This document shows positions 1 through 13,800 of a stretch of DNA of 64,000 nucleotides, piece after piece; position 1 is the first letter of the stretch; every line of letters starts with the position of its first letter. The notes beneath the pieces are model-generated. The model made no database searches, was not told the origin of the DNA, and saw only the letters and a list, made by a program, of their open reading frames with translations. The position numbers and the translations under genes are program-made. The DNA is from Brachypodius melanocephalos (lineage: Eukaryota; Chordata; Aves; Passeriformes; Pycnonotidae). The stretch is from the NCBI GenBank assembly GCA_013398615.1, contig VZSR01000690.1:481484-545483 (forward strand), written 5' to 3'.

Positions 1-3000
1 TTATTTCACATAAATTAAAGGATATTTCTACAACAGTGAAAAGCCGCAGCCAGGATAGAAAGGAAATTTCCTAAAACCATTTTTCCATCAAATGTTTTAT
101 AAAGCCTTGTATTGTTCAATAACCAGAAATGTGGGGTTCTGTCACCCTCAGCCCCCTTCAGCCCCCCAGGCTGAAGAGACCCCAAAAGAAAAAAAAAAGA
201 GTAAAGGAGGTCAGATGCCATGATAATGAGAGAGAGGGAGGAATGTTCAACCAACCACTTGTATCTGTGAAGAGCATGGAAGAAGGGTGGAGGCAAGTAA
301 TGGTCCTGAAACTACAACAGATGATGCAAAAGAGGAAGTTGAGCCTTGAAGGTTAGAGAGAAAATACGCACTTAAAGCCAATAACCTGAAGTATAACTGA
401 CGCTGAGTATCTTGGTTCTCATGATACTACCATCACATACCAGCATGGAAGGATGGGAGCTAAAGAATGAAATGCTTTTTTCACTCTGACATATTTCATC
501 CTCTCTATGAAAATATGTTTATCCTATCTAGTTCTTTCTATCAGCCTGGGACTTGATTTGTCAAGGTTTAGGTCGGTTCAAACATTTGCAAAATAGTTCC
601 CTAGTTTTGACCATGAACAACTTCAGCAACAGAACTTCAAGCACAGCTGCAAGTTGGACAGTGTGTCTGTGAAGCTTCTAACACAACATTCATATAGGAT
701 AGTGGCACTACATTTCAGATTGTTCTACTTCAAAGTAAATTACTTTCCTTTCACATCACAATCATTGTTAACTGTGAATATTTGCAGGTACACAGAGAAG
801 ACAGACTTATGGAAGGATTGTTAATTTATTTTACCAGTGGCATATAATCGTTCTCTAGCACTTATTTTCTTCTCTCTTTGAAGAAAGAGGAATGAGAGAA
901 AGAGGTACTTTATGTCTTTCTATCATTATTGAAATTAGATATTTGTATAAAGACCTACAGCAGCATTTTTAATGCTCCACTCTCTGAAACTGCTGCTTTA
1001 ATCAAGTGTAATACAGGAAACAAGATGTACAAAGCTGGAAGGAAGATAACATGTCCAACCACACTTGGCCTAGTATGTCTTTACTCTCACAAGAAGGCCA
1101 GAGTTGCAGGTTCTGGAGGCTAAAAGTCGAATACTTAGCCATCACAAATGCTGTATGGTGGTTCATGCTCCATATACCTTTCCGCCTAAACTACTGCAAA
1201 GCTTTTCTCATTCTCAGCCATCATCAAAAAAGTAGATGACAGTTGAACCTGCACTCTAGTACTGATCTAAACATCTATGCTGAAGCAACCACCAGAGAAG
1301 ATCTTTAACATCCATGGTAAACATAATTATCTTGGGTTTTGGCCAGATCTTCTACTAACTAGAAACTCAGCTCCCATAGGATGCCAAAAGACCACCAGAA
1401 AAACCTCTTGTCAACTCAAATTGTTGTATGATTTAGATGAAGTTGCAAAACGTGTTAGTGAGCCTCCTTCTGCCACTACCAGTATTTCTAGACCCCTCAA
1501 GTTTTTCAGCCCCTGCACATGGTACATATATATAAGAGATGTGACTGGTATGCTCAGCCATGGCAGGCATGTTCATGACCCAGAGAAAAAGCATATTTCA
1601 GCCTGAACTCCTTGAAATGACTACTCCTTCCCTCTATTTTTCATGGTCCTTCCTTCCCTCAGAAACTCTGTATACCATATCTCATCAGTAGATGATGGAT
1701 GAGAAGGGGAACCAAAATGTTCTACTGCATATGCACTAGAACAAGACCTAATTAACAAAGAATGTCAGGGGAAAATTGGTTGTGCAAGACCTGCATGAAA
1801 CACAAGAGCCTTGATTTCTCTCGTCTTCTCTGTGAGCTGTCTTTACATTCAAATAGCTTCCGGTGCTGTGGTTGAAGGAAAATTTCTTGGGGTTGGAAGA
1901 AAATTTTACCTTTGCTGAAACTCCCCTGGTTAAGTCTGCTGTTGCTGGGAAACTCCACAGCATTTCTTCAGGGCTGAACTCTGTAATCTTCATCTTTAAT
2001 TAGCTTTCACTTGACCCCTCCATAAGGCTTGCCACTGGAAGCCTTCTCCACAGGTTGAGGAAGACATTTTCTTGTGTAAGTAAGACCTTTCAATAAATCT
2101 CTTTAGAAATGCTAAGGCTAAGAGAGCTGCCAGGACCTACAAAGCACTATGTCTTGGCTTCACAATAACAGGGTTTTCTGCAGAATACTCCAGAGCGGCT
2201 TCCAGTTAATGTAATTTCAATTTTGCTTCTTTTGTCTCTCTGACATTGCCTGGGTTCAGGCCATTCCCAGTCATGAAGATTTTACACACAACAGAAGAAA
2301 ACAAAGCGCTGGTTTATAAAGTCTTTTCATGAAGTTTCTCTGCAACTCAGCTAAGCACACGTATGCAAGCAGACTGTCCCTCAGCTAAACAGGCATCATG
2401 TATTGGGCACAGACACAAAGTATTCCCTGTCCAAAAGTCAAGAAAGTTTTGTGGCTCTGTTACTTCAGATCAGTTTCAGCTGGAAACAGTTGTGTTTTTG
2501 CAAAAACTTATCACAATACCTGCCTCAAGGCATCTTCCTACAGACCACCCACCACAAAGCTGAACTCCCAGATCTCTCCATGGTCAGCAATGAGAAATAT
2601 GCACTGTCAGAGAAAGGCATAGTCCAGGACCCTGCTGCTAGTGCCCGGAACTGCCCTCTAAAAAAGTTTCTCTCTCTCTTCATTGATTATAGGTGGTACC
2701 TTAGAAGGTGAAACTATTTTTTGGCAGTTGCAGAAAGCTGGGTGAAACCTTCACTGCAGCTTCAGTTTGATAACTGCTTTTCCTAAGAATGTTTTGCATT
2801 TCTCCTGGGTGACCACAACAATACCCAAACACTGTGCAGTAGGGTTTTCATCTATTAGAAAGGAGGCTTTCTTCCACCTTACTGCTTTTGGTCATAGGAA
2901 GATTATTCCTGCTTCCTTCAGCCAAGAAGTTGCATAATTTCCTGAACTTTCTAGCATTGGGCTGCAAAATAGGCAACACCTTCATAGCTGGAGTCAAAGG

Positions 3001-5392
3001 GAAAATCTCATCAGGCACATAGAAGTCACTCAATTGTGTGAAGAAATGACGTTTCTTCTCTTCAGTCACCTGGGGTTAGCTGCACCTGGGACACCATGGC
3101 CTGCAAACCATTAGTTATTGGTGCATCACTCATTCCCTAAAATTGCCAAGGGTCTTCAGACAAAATTTCTCTGCTTTCTGGGATTTTTTTTGGTGGTAAT
3201 GTGGTATCTAACAGCCTTTCTTTTTTGAAGTTGCCTCAAAAAATTTCTGTTTTCATCACTCAACATCAGAGAGTTTTTCCTCTGTGTCAGAGAAAACCAG
3301 CTGCTGCCTTTTCTAGGTCCAACTCACATGCTCAAAGGTTTCCCACAGCAACAGCCCTGTCATGTGGAGCAAATGTAGGAATTTGTGTGTTATGATATGG
3401 CTCTCAGTGGAGAAATATTTAACTGGAAAGATATGCTGCCAAATTATATAGTACTATATGAAGGTGTATGCTGGGAGTACTTTTTCTGGCTCTGGCCACA
3501 GATTCTTTTGACTTAACCTGCTACAATTTGCACAATTCACTTCATTATCCCTCCGAAACAAAAGAAACTCACTCTTGTACAGATCCTCTTGACATTATTT
3601 CATCTTCCAAATGACTGATTACATCATCACTTTCTATTTATTTCCTGTTAAGCACTGCTACAACACTTTGAAAATTCTTCCTTCCCCTTTGCAACATGCT
3701 GCCCCACACAACTTCAGTAAAGAAAAAGCTCCTAAAGAAATGGTTCTTCCAGCCTTGTATTGTGCTTTTATAGAAGCACCTTCACAGTTTAAAAGTGAAG
3801 TAAAGAACTCTTGACCATGTGGATACTAGGGGTTTGTCATGAATGTACTCCGGGGGCCTGTGATCTGCTTCAGTGGTAATAGCACAGGCACATGTGGTGA
3901 CTAAGCTCCTGACAACCAGGAAAAACAAAAATAATGATTTTTTTTTGTCCATCTGAATATAATTTTGCTGTGTTGATATATATACTTTGAGTCCTTTCAC
4001 TGTGAGCTTCTTGCACTAGAGCTGTTTCAAGTGCTGCTTAACACTTCCTTGTGGTAGGACTTCCCTTGTCTTCATAAAGTATTTTGCTGCTTTCCCAACA
4101 GCATCCTTCATGTTTCTGACTGCTGCTTTATCCCAGTTGTTTGTGGACATCCTGTGACTTCTGCTGTTCTTGGTATTCCATACTAATTGGTAGGTAGTCA
4201 GCCAGCCCATGGCTTTCCATTTCTTAGGGGAAATTGTTTTACAGCATTCACTTCATTTGGGGTTCCTGAAGTCCTCAATTTGCTATGCAGTGATTTACAT
4301 TCTGCTATAATCCAGCTTTAGTCTATTCTTCTTGAATTTTGACTGAGCATTTTTGTATTCCCTCTTGTCTTGGTCACATATGTCTGCACTGTCATGTATG
4401 TTTTCACTTTCTGTCAACAGTCATGCATCAAGCACCCTTTTCCCAGGAAATCTTGTGCGCGGATAACAAGCCAGCAGGTTTTTCCCTACCAAATGTTGTG
4501 GCTGCTCATCTATTCTTCCAGTCCCAGCTACCTTGCCCAGGATGGGCAGTTTATATTCAGAATATGCTGCAAGGTCCTGGTAAATTATAGCCTATAGCAC
4601 AGGGAGCCTATTTTTTTGCAGTGATCAGTAAGTATCCAGATTGTCTTTTTTTTCCTCTTTGTACCACTTTAGAGATTTGACTACTTTAAATCATACCCTT
4701 TTCTTGGACACTGAGGTTCTTTTGCATCTCATTCGTGGAAGTAGCTGCTGATATACATGAGTTTTCAGCACCAGAAACTTGGGAGGTGATTTATTTTTGC
4801 AGTTTCCAGTTTTGCCCATGCTTCTGGACACAAAAGTTCCTAGCTGTTAGAAAAATATCATTTTACTTGCCTCTGCCATGGAATGGATTACACATGTATA
4901 AAGATTTTTATGAAGTGACACCATTCTTCTGTGTTAGGACTAATTTGACAGCATGTCAAACACAGAGAGAGATTCCGACCTTTCTCTTTGCACCTACAGT
5001 CAGTCTGAGGTTCTTCAGCAACTGAGGTTGAAGAACTCTGTATTCCATTAGTGGAATCCAGTGGAAGCTGTCTTTTGCCCTTCTTCTGTTCTCATGAATA
5101 CAGAATACTTTTTTCCCACCTGTTTATTCAAAACTGAGTATCAGAGGTTCTCCTTTGGCCTTATGCACCTAGTTAGACCTAGGAAGCTAACTGCATTGCT
5201 ATCCTTCTCTTTGCCATATACTGTAGCCAAGAAGAGTGCTGTGTCACTGCTCCTGCTGGAGTCTCTTTGGGGGTGCTCTCCAACTGCAGGTAGCAACTGC
5301 ACTGTACATCCTGTTCTTTTCTGTTTGCTTATGTGTCATGCTTTTTCAAAATGATTTTCTTTGTGGCTGGACTCAAGCAGCCTCATCAAAAT

Positions 5393-5416
5393 GCAACTCT
5401 TTTGGTAAAGAGTTGC
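5393..5416. other. Small perfect hairpin (10-bp stem, 4-base loop)
   Basis: Stem GCAACTCTTT pairs with AAAGAGTTGC around the loop TGGT. A second hairpin (8-bp stem TGTTTTGC, 6-base loop) follows at 5478-5499, and both are next to a copy of TTGCTATTTTGC. No RNA family is recognised. Confidence 0.6.
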
Positions 5417-6306
5417 TATTTTGCTTTACTCTTTTAGTAAAGGTGCAATGAAGCATTTGGACCTCATGAAAACAAAATGTTTTGCTATTTTGCAAAACAA
5501 AGTTTAGGAAGATGGTAAACAACTTCTCAGCTGTTGAGTCAGCATTTGGAGGAAGGGGGAAGTAAGGGTGAAAAGAATTTCACCAAATGGCCAGAGTGTT
5601 ATTTTCTTTTAGCACAGTTTTGATGGTCAGAATTGGAAAAAGTGTCAGAATGTAAAGCTGCAAATAAAGGCAAATGAGGCTTCAATCTGTATTCAAAGCA
5701 AATTCACAGCTGCCTGTAAATTGAAACTAAGACCAACTCAGTTGAGTCTGCACCTGCCTGCACTTCTGATGCTGATGGAGTACCAAGCAGTTCTTACCTG
5801 CCAGGAAGATAGCTGTGTGCTTATGGTGCCAAGTCTCTGTAACATGCCGTCCCAACAGGCGTGTCCTACATGATGGTGAACAACTACGTAACACAATGCT
5901 ATGGTCCCAGAGCAGGGCTGCCTCATACACATATATGCCATGTCCAAAATGATTCACAGCTGGGCTAGATTTTTAAAGACTGCCAGAAGGTACAGATAGA
6001 GAACTTGATGGGAATGGGGCATGGAAAACAACTTGCCTCTATTGGTCCTGAATGTGTTTGAAAATCCGGTTATGTTAAAATATAATAATGAATTTGGTGG
6101 AAGTAAGTTTGATTATTTGATCCTACAAATTGATTTTTGCCTGAGGTGATATTCCTATGGGATAAATTTTATTTATGCTAATATTTTTTCCTAATTGTTT
6201 ATGGTGGAATTGAGTATGATAGAATTTTTTAAAAATATTCTTATTAAAGAATGACCCTAAAACTTACATCTTCATCTGTAAAGGTAAAAAGATTCTTTTG
6301 AATAGC

Positions 6307-6366
6307 ATTCTTTACTTTCTTTATTTCTTTACATTCTTTATTTCTTTATCAAATATTTCTTTACAA
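6307..6366 (+). repeat. (TTTCTTTA)-like T-rich tandem repeat
   Basis: Imperfect copies of TTTCTTTA and ATTCTTTA recur through this T-rich stretch. Flanks are also very AT-rich (about 6080-6660). Confidence 0.7.
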
Positions 6367-8052
6367 ATTCCTTCTTACTAGTATTGGCTTTCATAATTGA
6401 AAATAATAACATTTTAGAAATAATATTTTAGAAAATAATATTTTCTCACTTTGTAATTGTTTTCAAACACTGGAATTTTTGTAGTAAACAGAGAATTAAA
6501 ATTTAGTGATTGGTAGGGGGAAAGAATAATTTTGTTTGTAATCCCACACAGACATCATCATAACAAATTATCATACATTGGTGTGGGTATACAAAGAAAA
6601 AATAGGGGTTTCCTCATTTCATAGGGATGATTACATTTTGAATTATATTATATACATCTAATAGGACAATGGCATCTTGAGAGGTAATCAACACCTGCAA
6701 ATCTCAAAAAAACCTCAAGTTTATAATATATTCCTGTTGACTTGGGCCCAGTTTGCACTCAGATTTTATGAACTAACGATAGTATATCAGAGAGGACAGA
6801 ATTTGTATCTGTAAAGTGTACGTTAGCTTAAGGTTGTTCCTGGAACAGTATAGAATTACACTTTATTAACTGCAGTTGTACCATAGTTTTAACAGCTGTA
6901 GTTAAAATTTTAAGCTTAGTATGAAATAAAAAAAAAAAAAATAAGCAAAGTGACTTACTATGATACTGCAGAGGAGCTAGAGGGAAATTGAACTTCACTG
7001 CTGTAAATGAGTGCTGATGGCAAGTGATCAATGACAGTGTGCATTCCAATATTATCAACACTTGCACAAGCGTCAAAGTGGCACCAAGTGGCTGAAATCT
7101 GATCAAAGCTTTTGAACGAGGACCCGGTGTTTTAAGGCCAGCCATTTCCAGTCTCAGTAAACCTGAAGGAGAGACAATCAGTCTCAGTGGGGGAGGACTG
7201 AAGATTTCCTCCAACTGTAGTGGAGACAGAAAAGTAAAGTGCCCCAAAGAGGTGCCAGGACTCCTCCACTCACCCCTGTGAAAACTAGCTCTGCTCTGAC
7301 ACCCTGAGAAGAGCATTGATATTCAGCCTACAATGGTGATCTGGGTATCTTACCTGACAGACACATTTTCTTGAATGTCCTCTCAAACTTCACTAAAACC
7401 TGGGACAAAAGCTGTCCAGTCATATCAAGTTCAGGTACGTACAGCAGGACTGTTTAGATGTATACAAAGAGGCATACATACAAGCGTGTCCAAGGAGGAA
7501 AAGAAAACAGCACAGCAACCTAGAAAGCTAATCACTTATCCCAGGCTTTTCTGGGCACCACTGAGTTTGACTCCTCAGCATTAGGAACTGATTATATGAT
7601 GTAACTAGTAAGGTGGGAAATAGCCCTGTCCCATCAATCACACAGGAAGAAGGCTTCTTAAAGGTTCCCTTCAGCACCAAAATCAGGAGATCTGCAGCAG
7701 CTGCCCTGCCTAAAAGATCCGACTGTACAGAACTATCAATGAGTTTCATGGTTGCAGTGACTCACTGCAGGAAGTAAATGAATGGGAAAACCATGCAGAA
7801 AAAGTGGTTAAGAATGAGAGGCAAGAAAAGAGTATTTAAACCCCCAAGCAGTCTTAGTATCTGAGACCACGTATATGCACTCCATTCTTCTAACAAAAAA
7901 CATTTATGAGCTTGCACATGTGCACACACACTCTTGCTTATTCTATGCTTTTTTGCCTCATCTGGCAGCCACTTTCCGGTCCAGCAGACACTAACATCTA
8001 ATGAGACAAACTTCCCATTTTCAGACTAATCAGTCGGCTGCACTAATTGCAA

Positions 8053-8068
8053 ATGCAAATATGCAAAT
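8053..8068 (+). promoter_or_regulatory. Two abutting octamer (POU) sites in a possible distal enhancer
   Basis: ATGCAAAT occurs twice in tandem with no spacer (8053-8060 and 8061-8068), preceded by a related ATTGCAAAT and followed within 35 bases by several TAATTA homeodomain cores (about 8074-8097). This density of POU and homeodomain motifs, about 17 kb upstream of a neuronal gene, resembles a conserved non-coding enhancer. No conservation data are available here, so the assignment is inference. Confidence 0.3.
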
Positions 8069-10204
8069 TTATATTAATTAATTACTCTGCTAATTAGTTC
8101 TGCAGTCTTTTTGGGGTAATAAATCATTGTGCAGTGGAAGAGAAACACGTCCTGTCCCATTTCATTCCACATAAAAATTTAATGTACTAATTGAAAAAAA
8201 GTATTAAAAACCCTGGTTCTAACTCTACTGATAGGTTCCCTACAGAAAGGTACGATTGTAAGAAGTCTTGCACATCCCCAGCAAATGCCATCACCAAGGT
8301 GCCTGTTAGCAATTTAATTATCACATTATGAGCTCCAGGAAAAGCCGGTTTGCTGTGCTGCAGGCTGTGACTCTGAGCTCCATAGCTGATACATTTTGCA
8401 GCAAATGTTGTTTATACATCCGTGAAAGATAATCTGGTGGAAAACACTCACTTTTCTCTACCTGAATGTTCTGTTAAGACTTGCACTTAAATCCCAGGAA
8501 TCTGGGTCTGCTATATATACTCTTTAATTCTGCAGCCTCATTAGATCACGTTCAAATGGGTTGTTCAAGGAGAAGCGTAGCTGAAGAAGAAAGAGCTTAC
8601 AGAGCCCTACTCTGGTCTCGAATTCTGCTTTGTCTCTGATCCATTTCAAAAGGAAACTTTCAATTCCCCGTCTGGCACCACCTCTCCCTTGCAATCCTTG
8701 CATTGCAATTACACCCTGGGAATGGGGAAGGTCACTCCACTGCCCCTCCACAGGTGTTTTGCCCAGCCTCAGGCGATCTCTAGTCCTTCTTTCCCACACC
8801 AAATATCTGGAAGGTGCAAGTTTCTCGTACGGATATAATGCCCCAGCAATGGCATGCAGGACACCGTGCTCATAGAACCTTAGGTACCAAAGCCTGCCAA
8901 GGTGTCAAGGTCATTGTGCAAGGTGGGGCTTATTCTATGTTTTGCTTTTCTTAGGACAGGGGAAAAAAATCCTCATAGCATAACAAACACAACAGCACCT
9001 AGTTGTGAAAAAAGAATCCCCTCATCAAATGAAGCTACGCCAACTACCAGCAATGCTGTAGTGTGCAGTTCATTACAGGCATTCTTGAAGCCAAAGACCC
9101 TCCTAAGAGGTTTAGAAAGGCATTAAGCAAAGTGAACTATCTTCTGTCACACTTGTTCAGACTATCTGGAAATCTTCCACGGCTCCCAGGTTTTTTCATC
9201 TTCCACTTGATTACTTTTTTTCCACCGTCATGTATGGTCATTTCCATTAATGTGAAACATTACAGAGCATTTTCTTGAGAGTTTGCATGTATTTTAAGTT
9301 AACCTGCCTTATAGATGTAGGTTGGAAACTAGTCAAAGGTGTTATAAAAGTCAATAGAGGAGTTCTATTATCAGAAATTCAGACAATTCACGTCACAGTC
9401 TTCCATTATTTTTAAAAAAATCAAAACCTTCATAAATATTTTGCTTTATGTTTTAAATTGAAAAAAATGAGATTTACAGGTAATTAAATTCCAAGGGCCT
9501 TTATCATTCTAGATTCAATGACCAGTGAGCTGTATACTTTTCTCATAGTTTGAAATCCTAGAATAGATCCTTTATTATTTATTTTACTTTCCTATCCAAA
9601 CATTGGAATAAAATACTGTTGAACTGCTATCTTGAAGTCCTGTGATTTAGGCTCTAGGAAACAAAGGAAAATTTTAAAAAATCTTAAAATAGCTCAAATT
9701 GAAAGAGTAGTTTATGCAACAGCCAAAGATAAAATTTATTTTTCAAACAGTTGTAATTTTTGTTTGAAATACTAATATACACTAGTGGCTATGGTATTCA
9801 GCATCATGTAAATTAAAAGATTTATTTAAAAGCAAACCACCTTTGCTCTTTCTAGGTTTTCAGGATCCTGGAGTCACATGGGATCCAAATTATTTATTAT
9901 AGAGTGAAGGCTTCCTCACCTGCTGAGAGTTTTACACCTGCGTTTTTTTTAAAGTCTACAAAGTTTCAGAGATTAATATGTAAAGATTTTAACAAAACTC
10001 AACAGGTGCCTCTTAAATAATGAATAGATACAATATGGTAATATTCTGATTGTCTGTAGTGTGCTTTAAAGAGTTAGGTTTAAATTGTAATTGTATTAGG
10101 ACACGAGATGTAACTTAAGACATTTAATATAACCCATCCTTTGATGGGCTTACTTTTATTAGAAAGCTTCAGCAGGACATGCATATTTTGCAAATTGCAG
10201 TAGG

Positions 10205-10264
10205 TTTTTTGGGTTTTTTTTTTTTCTCTTTCTCTTTTCCTTTTTCTTTCTTTTTATCTTTTTC
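10205..10264 (+). repeat. T-rich pyrimidine tract
   Basis: Sixty bases almost entirely of T and C, with a few early G, beginning as T runs and passing into CTTT-type sequence. Confidence 0.85.
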
Positions 10265-10862
10265 TGATTGTATTCAAAATACTCATATATAGTAAAAAGA
10301 GTTATGCTAATAAAATTTCATCATGATATGTTTATGCCCTTTCACTTACTTCTGGCTGATATTCTTTCTCTTGTCAGGACTGTGAAATCAAGCCTTTTCT
10401 TAACATATAGAACAGCAAGACCCATTTGGTATCCAAGATGAAACCCAGATGACTGTTAAGATTGACAGTGTTTTCACCCTTGTAATTAGCTATTCACACA
10501 AATGTGGGTTTAGTTTGCACTTATGCTTGGAACATGGCACCTCTTCATACAGAGAGCATCATTCACATGTTAACATTTTCACTTTTGTTTTTTGTTGGCA
10601 AGTAAAGCAGCATACTTACTACTGAGTTCTGTTAGCTGTATATTTTGCTATACACTTTTCACTATTTATTAGTATTCTATTCAAAAACAATTTAATGCGA
10701 GCAAAGCATGAACAAGGACTATGTGATGCTCCTCTTCTTTGCCCTGTTCTGAAGGAGGACCTCACCTGCCTAAAGTCACTCTGCTGCTTCCAAGTGAATA
10801 ATTTCCATAAGCACACTGCTGGGGTACTGTTTTCCAATATCTTTTTCTTTAAATGTAGAGAT

Positions 10863-10888
10863 CCCCCTCCCTCCCTCCCTCCCTCCCT
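10863..10888 (+). repeat. (CCCT)n microsatellite
   Basis: A short run of C followed by about six tandem CCCT units. Confidence 0.93.
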
Positions 10889-13800
10889 TGCTGAGGGAAG
10901 GATGGGTGGCGTCAGTACAACAGAATATGTACCACGCCACTGAGCTTATTTGCAGTTTTTTATTGGTTGTGTACTGACTCAATAATGTCTGGAGGAAGGG
11001 CACAGAACTAGGCAGCCTTATGGCAATATAGCAACGGTTGCCAGAAATTCATCAAGGATTTTGATGTGTTTTGAACAAGTGTGTTCATTCTAAATTGAGG
11101 AATAAAAGACTCAGTGATAGAAGTGAAGGCCAAAGGATGGCTAAAGCATCTCTGTTTTGCTAAAGCTGAGATGTGATTGATTTGCTCACACACACTAGGA
11201 GCTTAAACAGAAAAAAGTCCCAAAATTAAACATCCTGAATGGACTGTGCTCCATAGGTACTTAGGTTAAACAACACACTACCACAAGAAGTGGATTTCCA
11301 AAATGTATGTTTGGAAAAAGGAATTGATATGCATATCAGAGTTACCATAATTAATTATAGTAATGCTTTGTGGGTCATGCTTCAGGGCTCTCAGAATTCA
11401 GCAACTGTTAGAGAACAGGTTGAGATTTAATAAGAGTAATCTCTTTTTAACCTTCATGTACAGACTTAAGGGGTCTCTCTTCATCAAAGGCTAATGCTAG
11501 AAAATATTTATGAGATAAGAATGACCATAGGCTTAAACAAGCACCAAAAATTTCTATGTTCTCAGTCGTGGATTATGTCTATGTGGTCCTTTGTCTTTTG
11601 GAAGTGAATGGCTCTTGGAAGTTTATTTAGTCTCTTTTCTAATTTCTTATAAGGCTAGAATGCAAAAGGAATGAAAGAAAGTTTAAGGAAAACTTGATCA
11701 CTCCAGTGATCAAGCAATTGAGGTAGTGTAATACACATGGTCTTTTGTACCCAACAAATTAATTAATATTGTTTATCTCTTTCAAAACAATTGCATCCAC
11801 AATGGACAACAGGACAACTATCAGGCTAAATTAACATAAAGACCACATATAAAATCACTGGGGGGGAAAAAAAAGGAGAACAGACTAATGGTGGAGAAAA
11901 AGCACAGAGAAGCCCTAAAGGCAAACAATAGAATTAATAAGTATGGTAAATGCAAACCACCTAAGCAAAAAATAAAAATAATGACTGGGAAAATAACAGT
12001 AAAATAGGAAAATATATTTTTTATAATGAAGCTCCATGTCCTCAGCTCTGCCCTCAGGGACTCCAAACACAAGGATACCATTTTACCCAAAATAGTAAGA
12101 TATCCAGAGAAGCGAGTTGAAACTGCTGTTCATCTCTCTTACAGGGGTAGAGTGCTGCTTTCCTCTCTGCTCCCACACTGATGGAACACCATCACCACAG
12201 CTCAGAGAGGGCATCTGTATGAGGACCGACACTTGGGGCATATTAAGATATCTATGGCAATGGGGTAGCCCAGGGCTGGGACACTGTGGTTTACAGCTGC
12301 CCAAAGCAGCAAGAAGAAGCATCTCTAATACAAATCAAGATATGAAGCAATTCAGTCCTTCAGAGACATATATGTATGTCACTAGTGCAGGTCAGAAAAG
12401 TGAAACTAAACCACAGCATTCCTACTGAAGAGAAAAAGGTCTGGCTTCCTCTTTTCTATTTTGTTTCAAAGTTCTTTGTTCAACTTGTTGACAGATACCT
12501 CACTGTACCACAGTGAGGCAGAAACAAAAACCTGTGATGTAAGAAGTTAAAATGAAGTTGCCACTGCAAAGTACCTTGAAACAGTTAGAGAAAATGAAAT
12601 TATCTTCCAGTGAGTTAGCACAAAAATTCCGTGTTTGTTTTCAATCCCAGCCATGATGAAATGTTGAAATATTTTGTTGGTATACTCCCTCACACTATTT
12701 TCAACAGAAAAACTGCGTTTAAATTTCAGAAGCTGACCCTTCCCTGCTTTGATGTACAAAGTAGAGAGAAACAGATACTTAAAAAACAGAAGTATCTATT
12801 ACGTGAAAAGCTAAAAGAAAATAATATCTTTCAGTTAAAGATTTTTTTCATCAGTTAATTTCTCTTAAAGTGTCTTAATTATTTCTCTTTTTCAGCATTT
12901 TATTTATCCAGAATCAAATTTATCTTTGTGCAATAACACAATAGGAACTATGAAGGTTAAGTTTGTAGCTGATTCTTAAATAATTTTTCCTATATAAATC
13001 ATGTAAACTCACACTTTTTCTTCTGTAAGAGCAAAGATACATTTTTCATATTTGACTCTAGCTTTACATAAACGAAGGTTAAATAAAACATTAGCACACA
13101 AGGTCTGATCAAGGCACAGGTTTTTTGAACTTATACCTACAATTTAAACATCTGAGTTGCATTAAAGGGAATTATTCAGTTTCTCTGAAATAGAAGAGGA
13201 AGTGCAGTTAGGTTGTGACTGATTTTATCAGGCTGTGAACTGGCTGTGGTGTAAATTGAGAAATACTTGAACTATATTGGGCTGGAGAGGAACAGAAAAA
13301 TGTTTATGCTGTGCTGCTTTACCTCAACATGCTCCATGAACAGCAATGTTACTGACCTTTTATTTTTCTGCCCTGCCCTCTGTCTATCCTCTTCTAGCTC
13401 ACACGACCATTGCCCCAGATAAATAATCAATGATACCATCATTCTTGCCTCAATCTACCACTGGTAAGACATTTGAGAGGCAATCAGCCCAGCTGGAGAA
13501 AACATAAAAGTAGAGAACATATTTGTGCTTAGAAAATGGAAACATTATGTTTATACTTGGGACTTGGACACGCCAGGCTCTCAAGTGCTTCTCTAGCTGC
13601 CTGAGAACCCTTTTTTCTAATTACTCATTGATATAACCATTTGCAGATATAAATTGTATTATGTGCATGTGGTAGCAGTGTGCAAGGAATTCACAGCAAT
13701 ATTCACAGCATTCACCTCTGGGAAGCAGTCCCTTATGGTTTCAGTCACAAACATATGTTTTAAGTACATAGTCTGAATAGAGATTTTTTTATTTTCCTTT

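Larger units (their letters stand above)
1..7960. other. Intergenic sequence, no supported gene
   Basis: No open frame here shows a recognisable domain. Minus-strand pieces at about 1750-1990, 2850-3070, 3280-3300, 3570-3640 and 4020-4390 look faintly protein-like but are interrupted by stops and frame changes (see findings). The 162-codon minus-strand frame at 6828-7316 runs through a T/A homopolymer and has no known motif. 6080-6660 is strongly AT-rich. Confidence 0.6.

Noticed and set aside
6828..7316. 162-codon minus-strand open frame
   Set aside because: It has no recognisable domain, includes a Phe run from a poly(A) tract, and no supporting gene structure is seen; probably chance.
11325..11338. 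14-bp palindrome TGATATGCATATCA, resembling a POU dimer site
   Set aside because: Palindromes of this length are expected several times per window; motif match is only partial.
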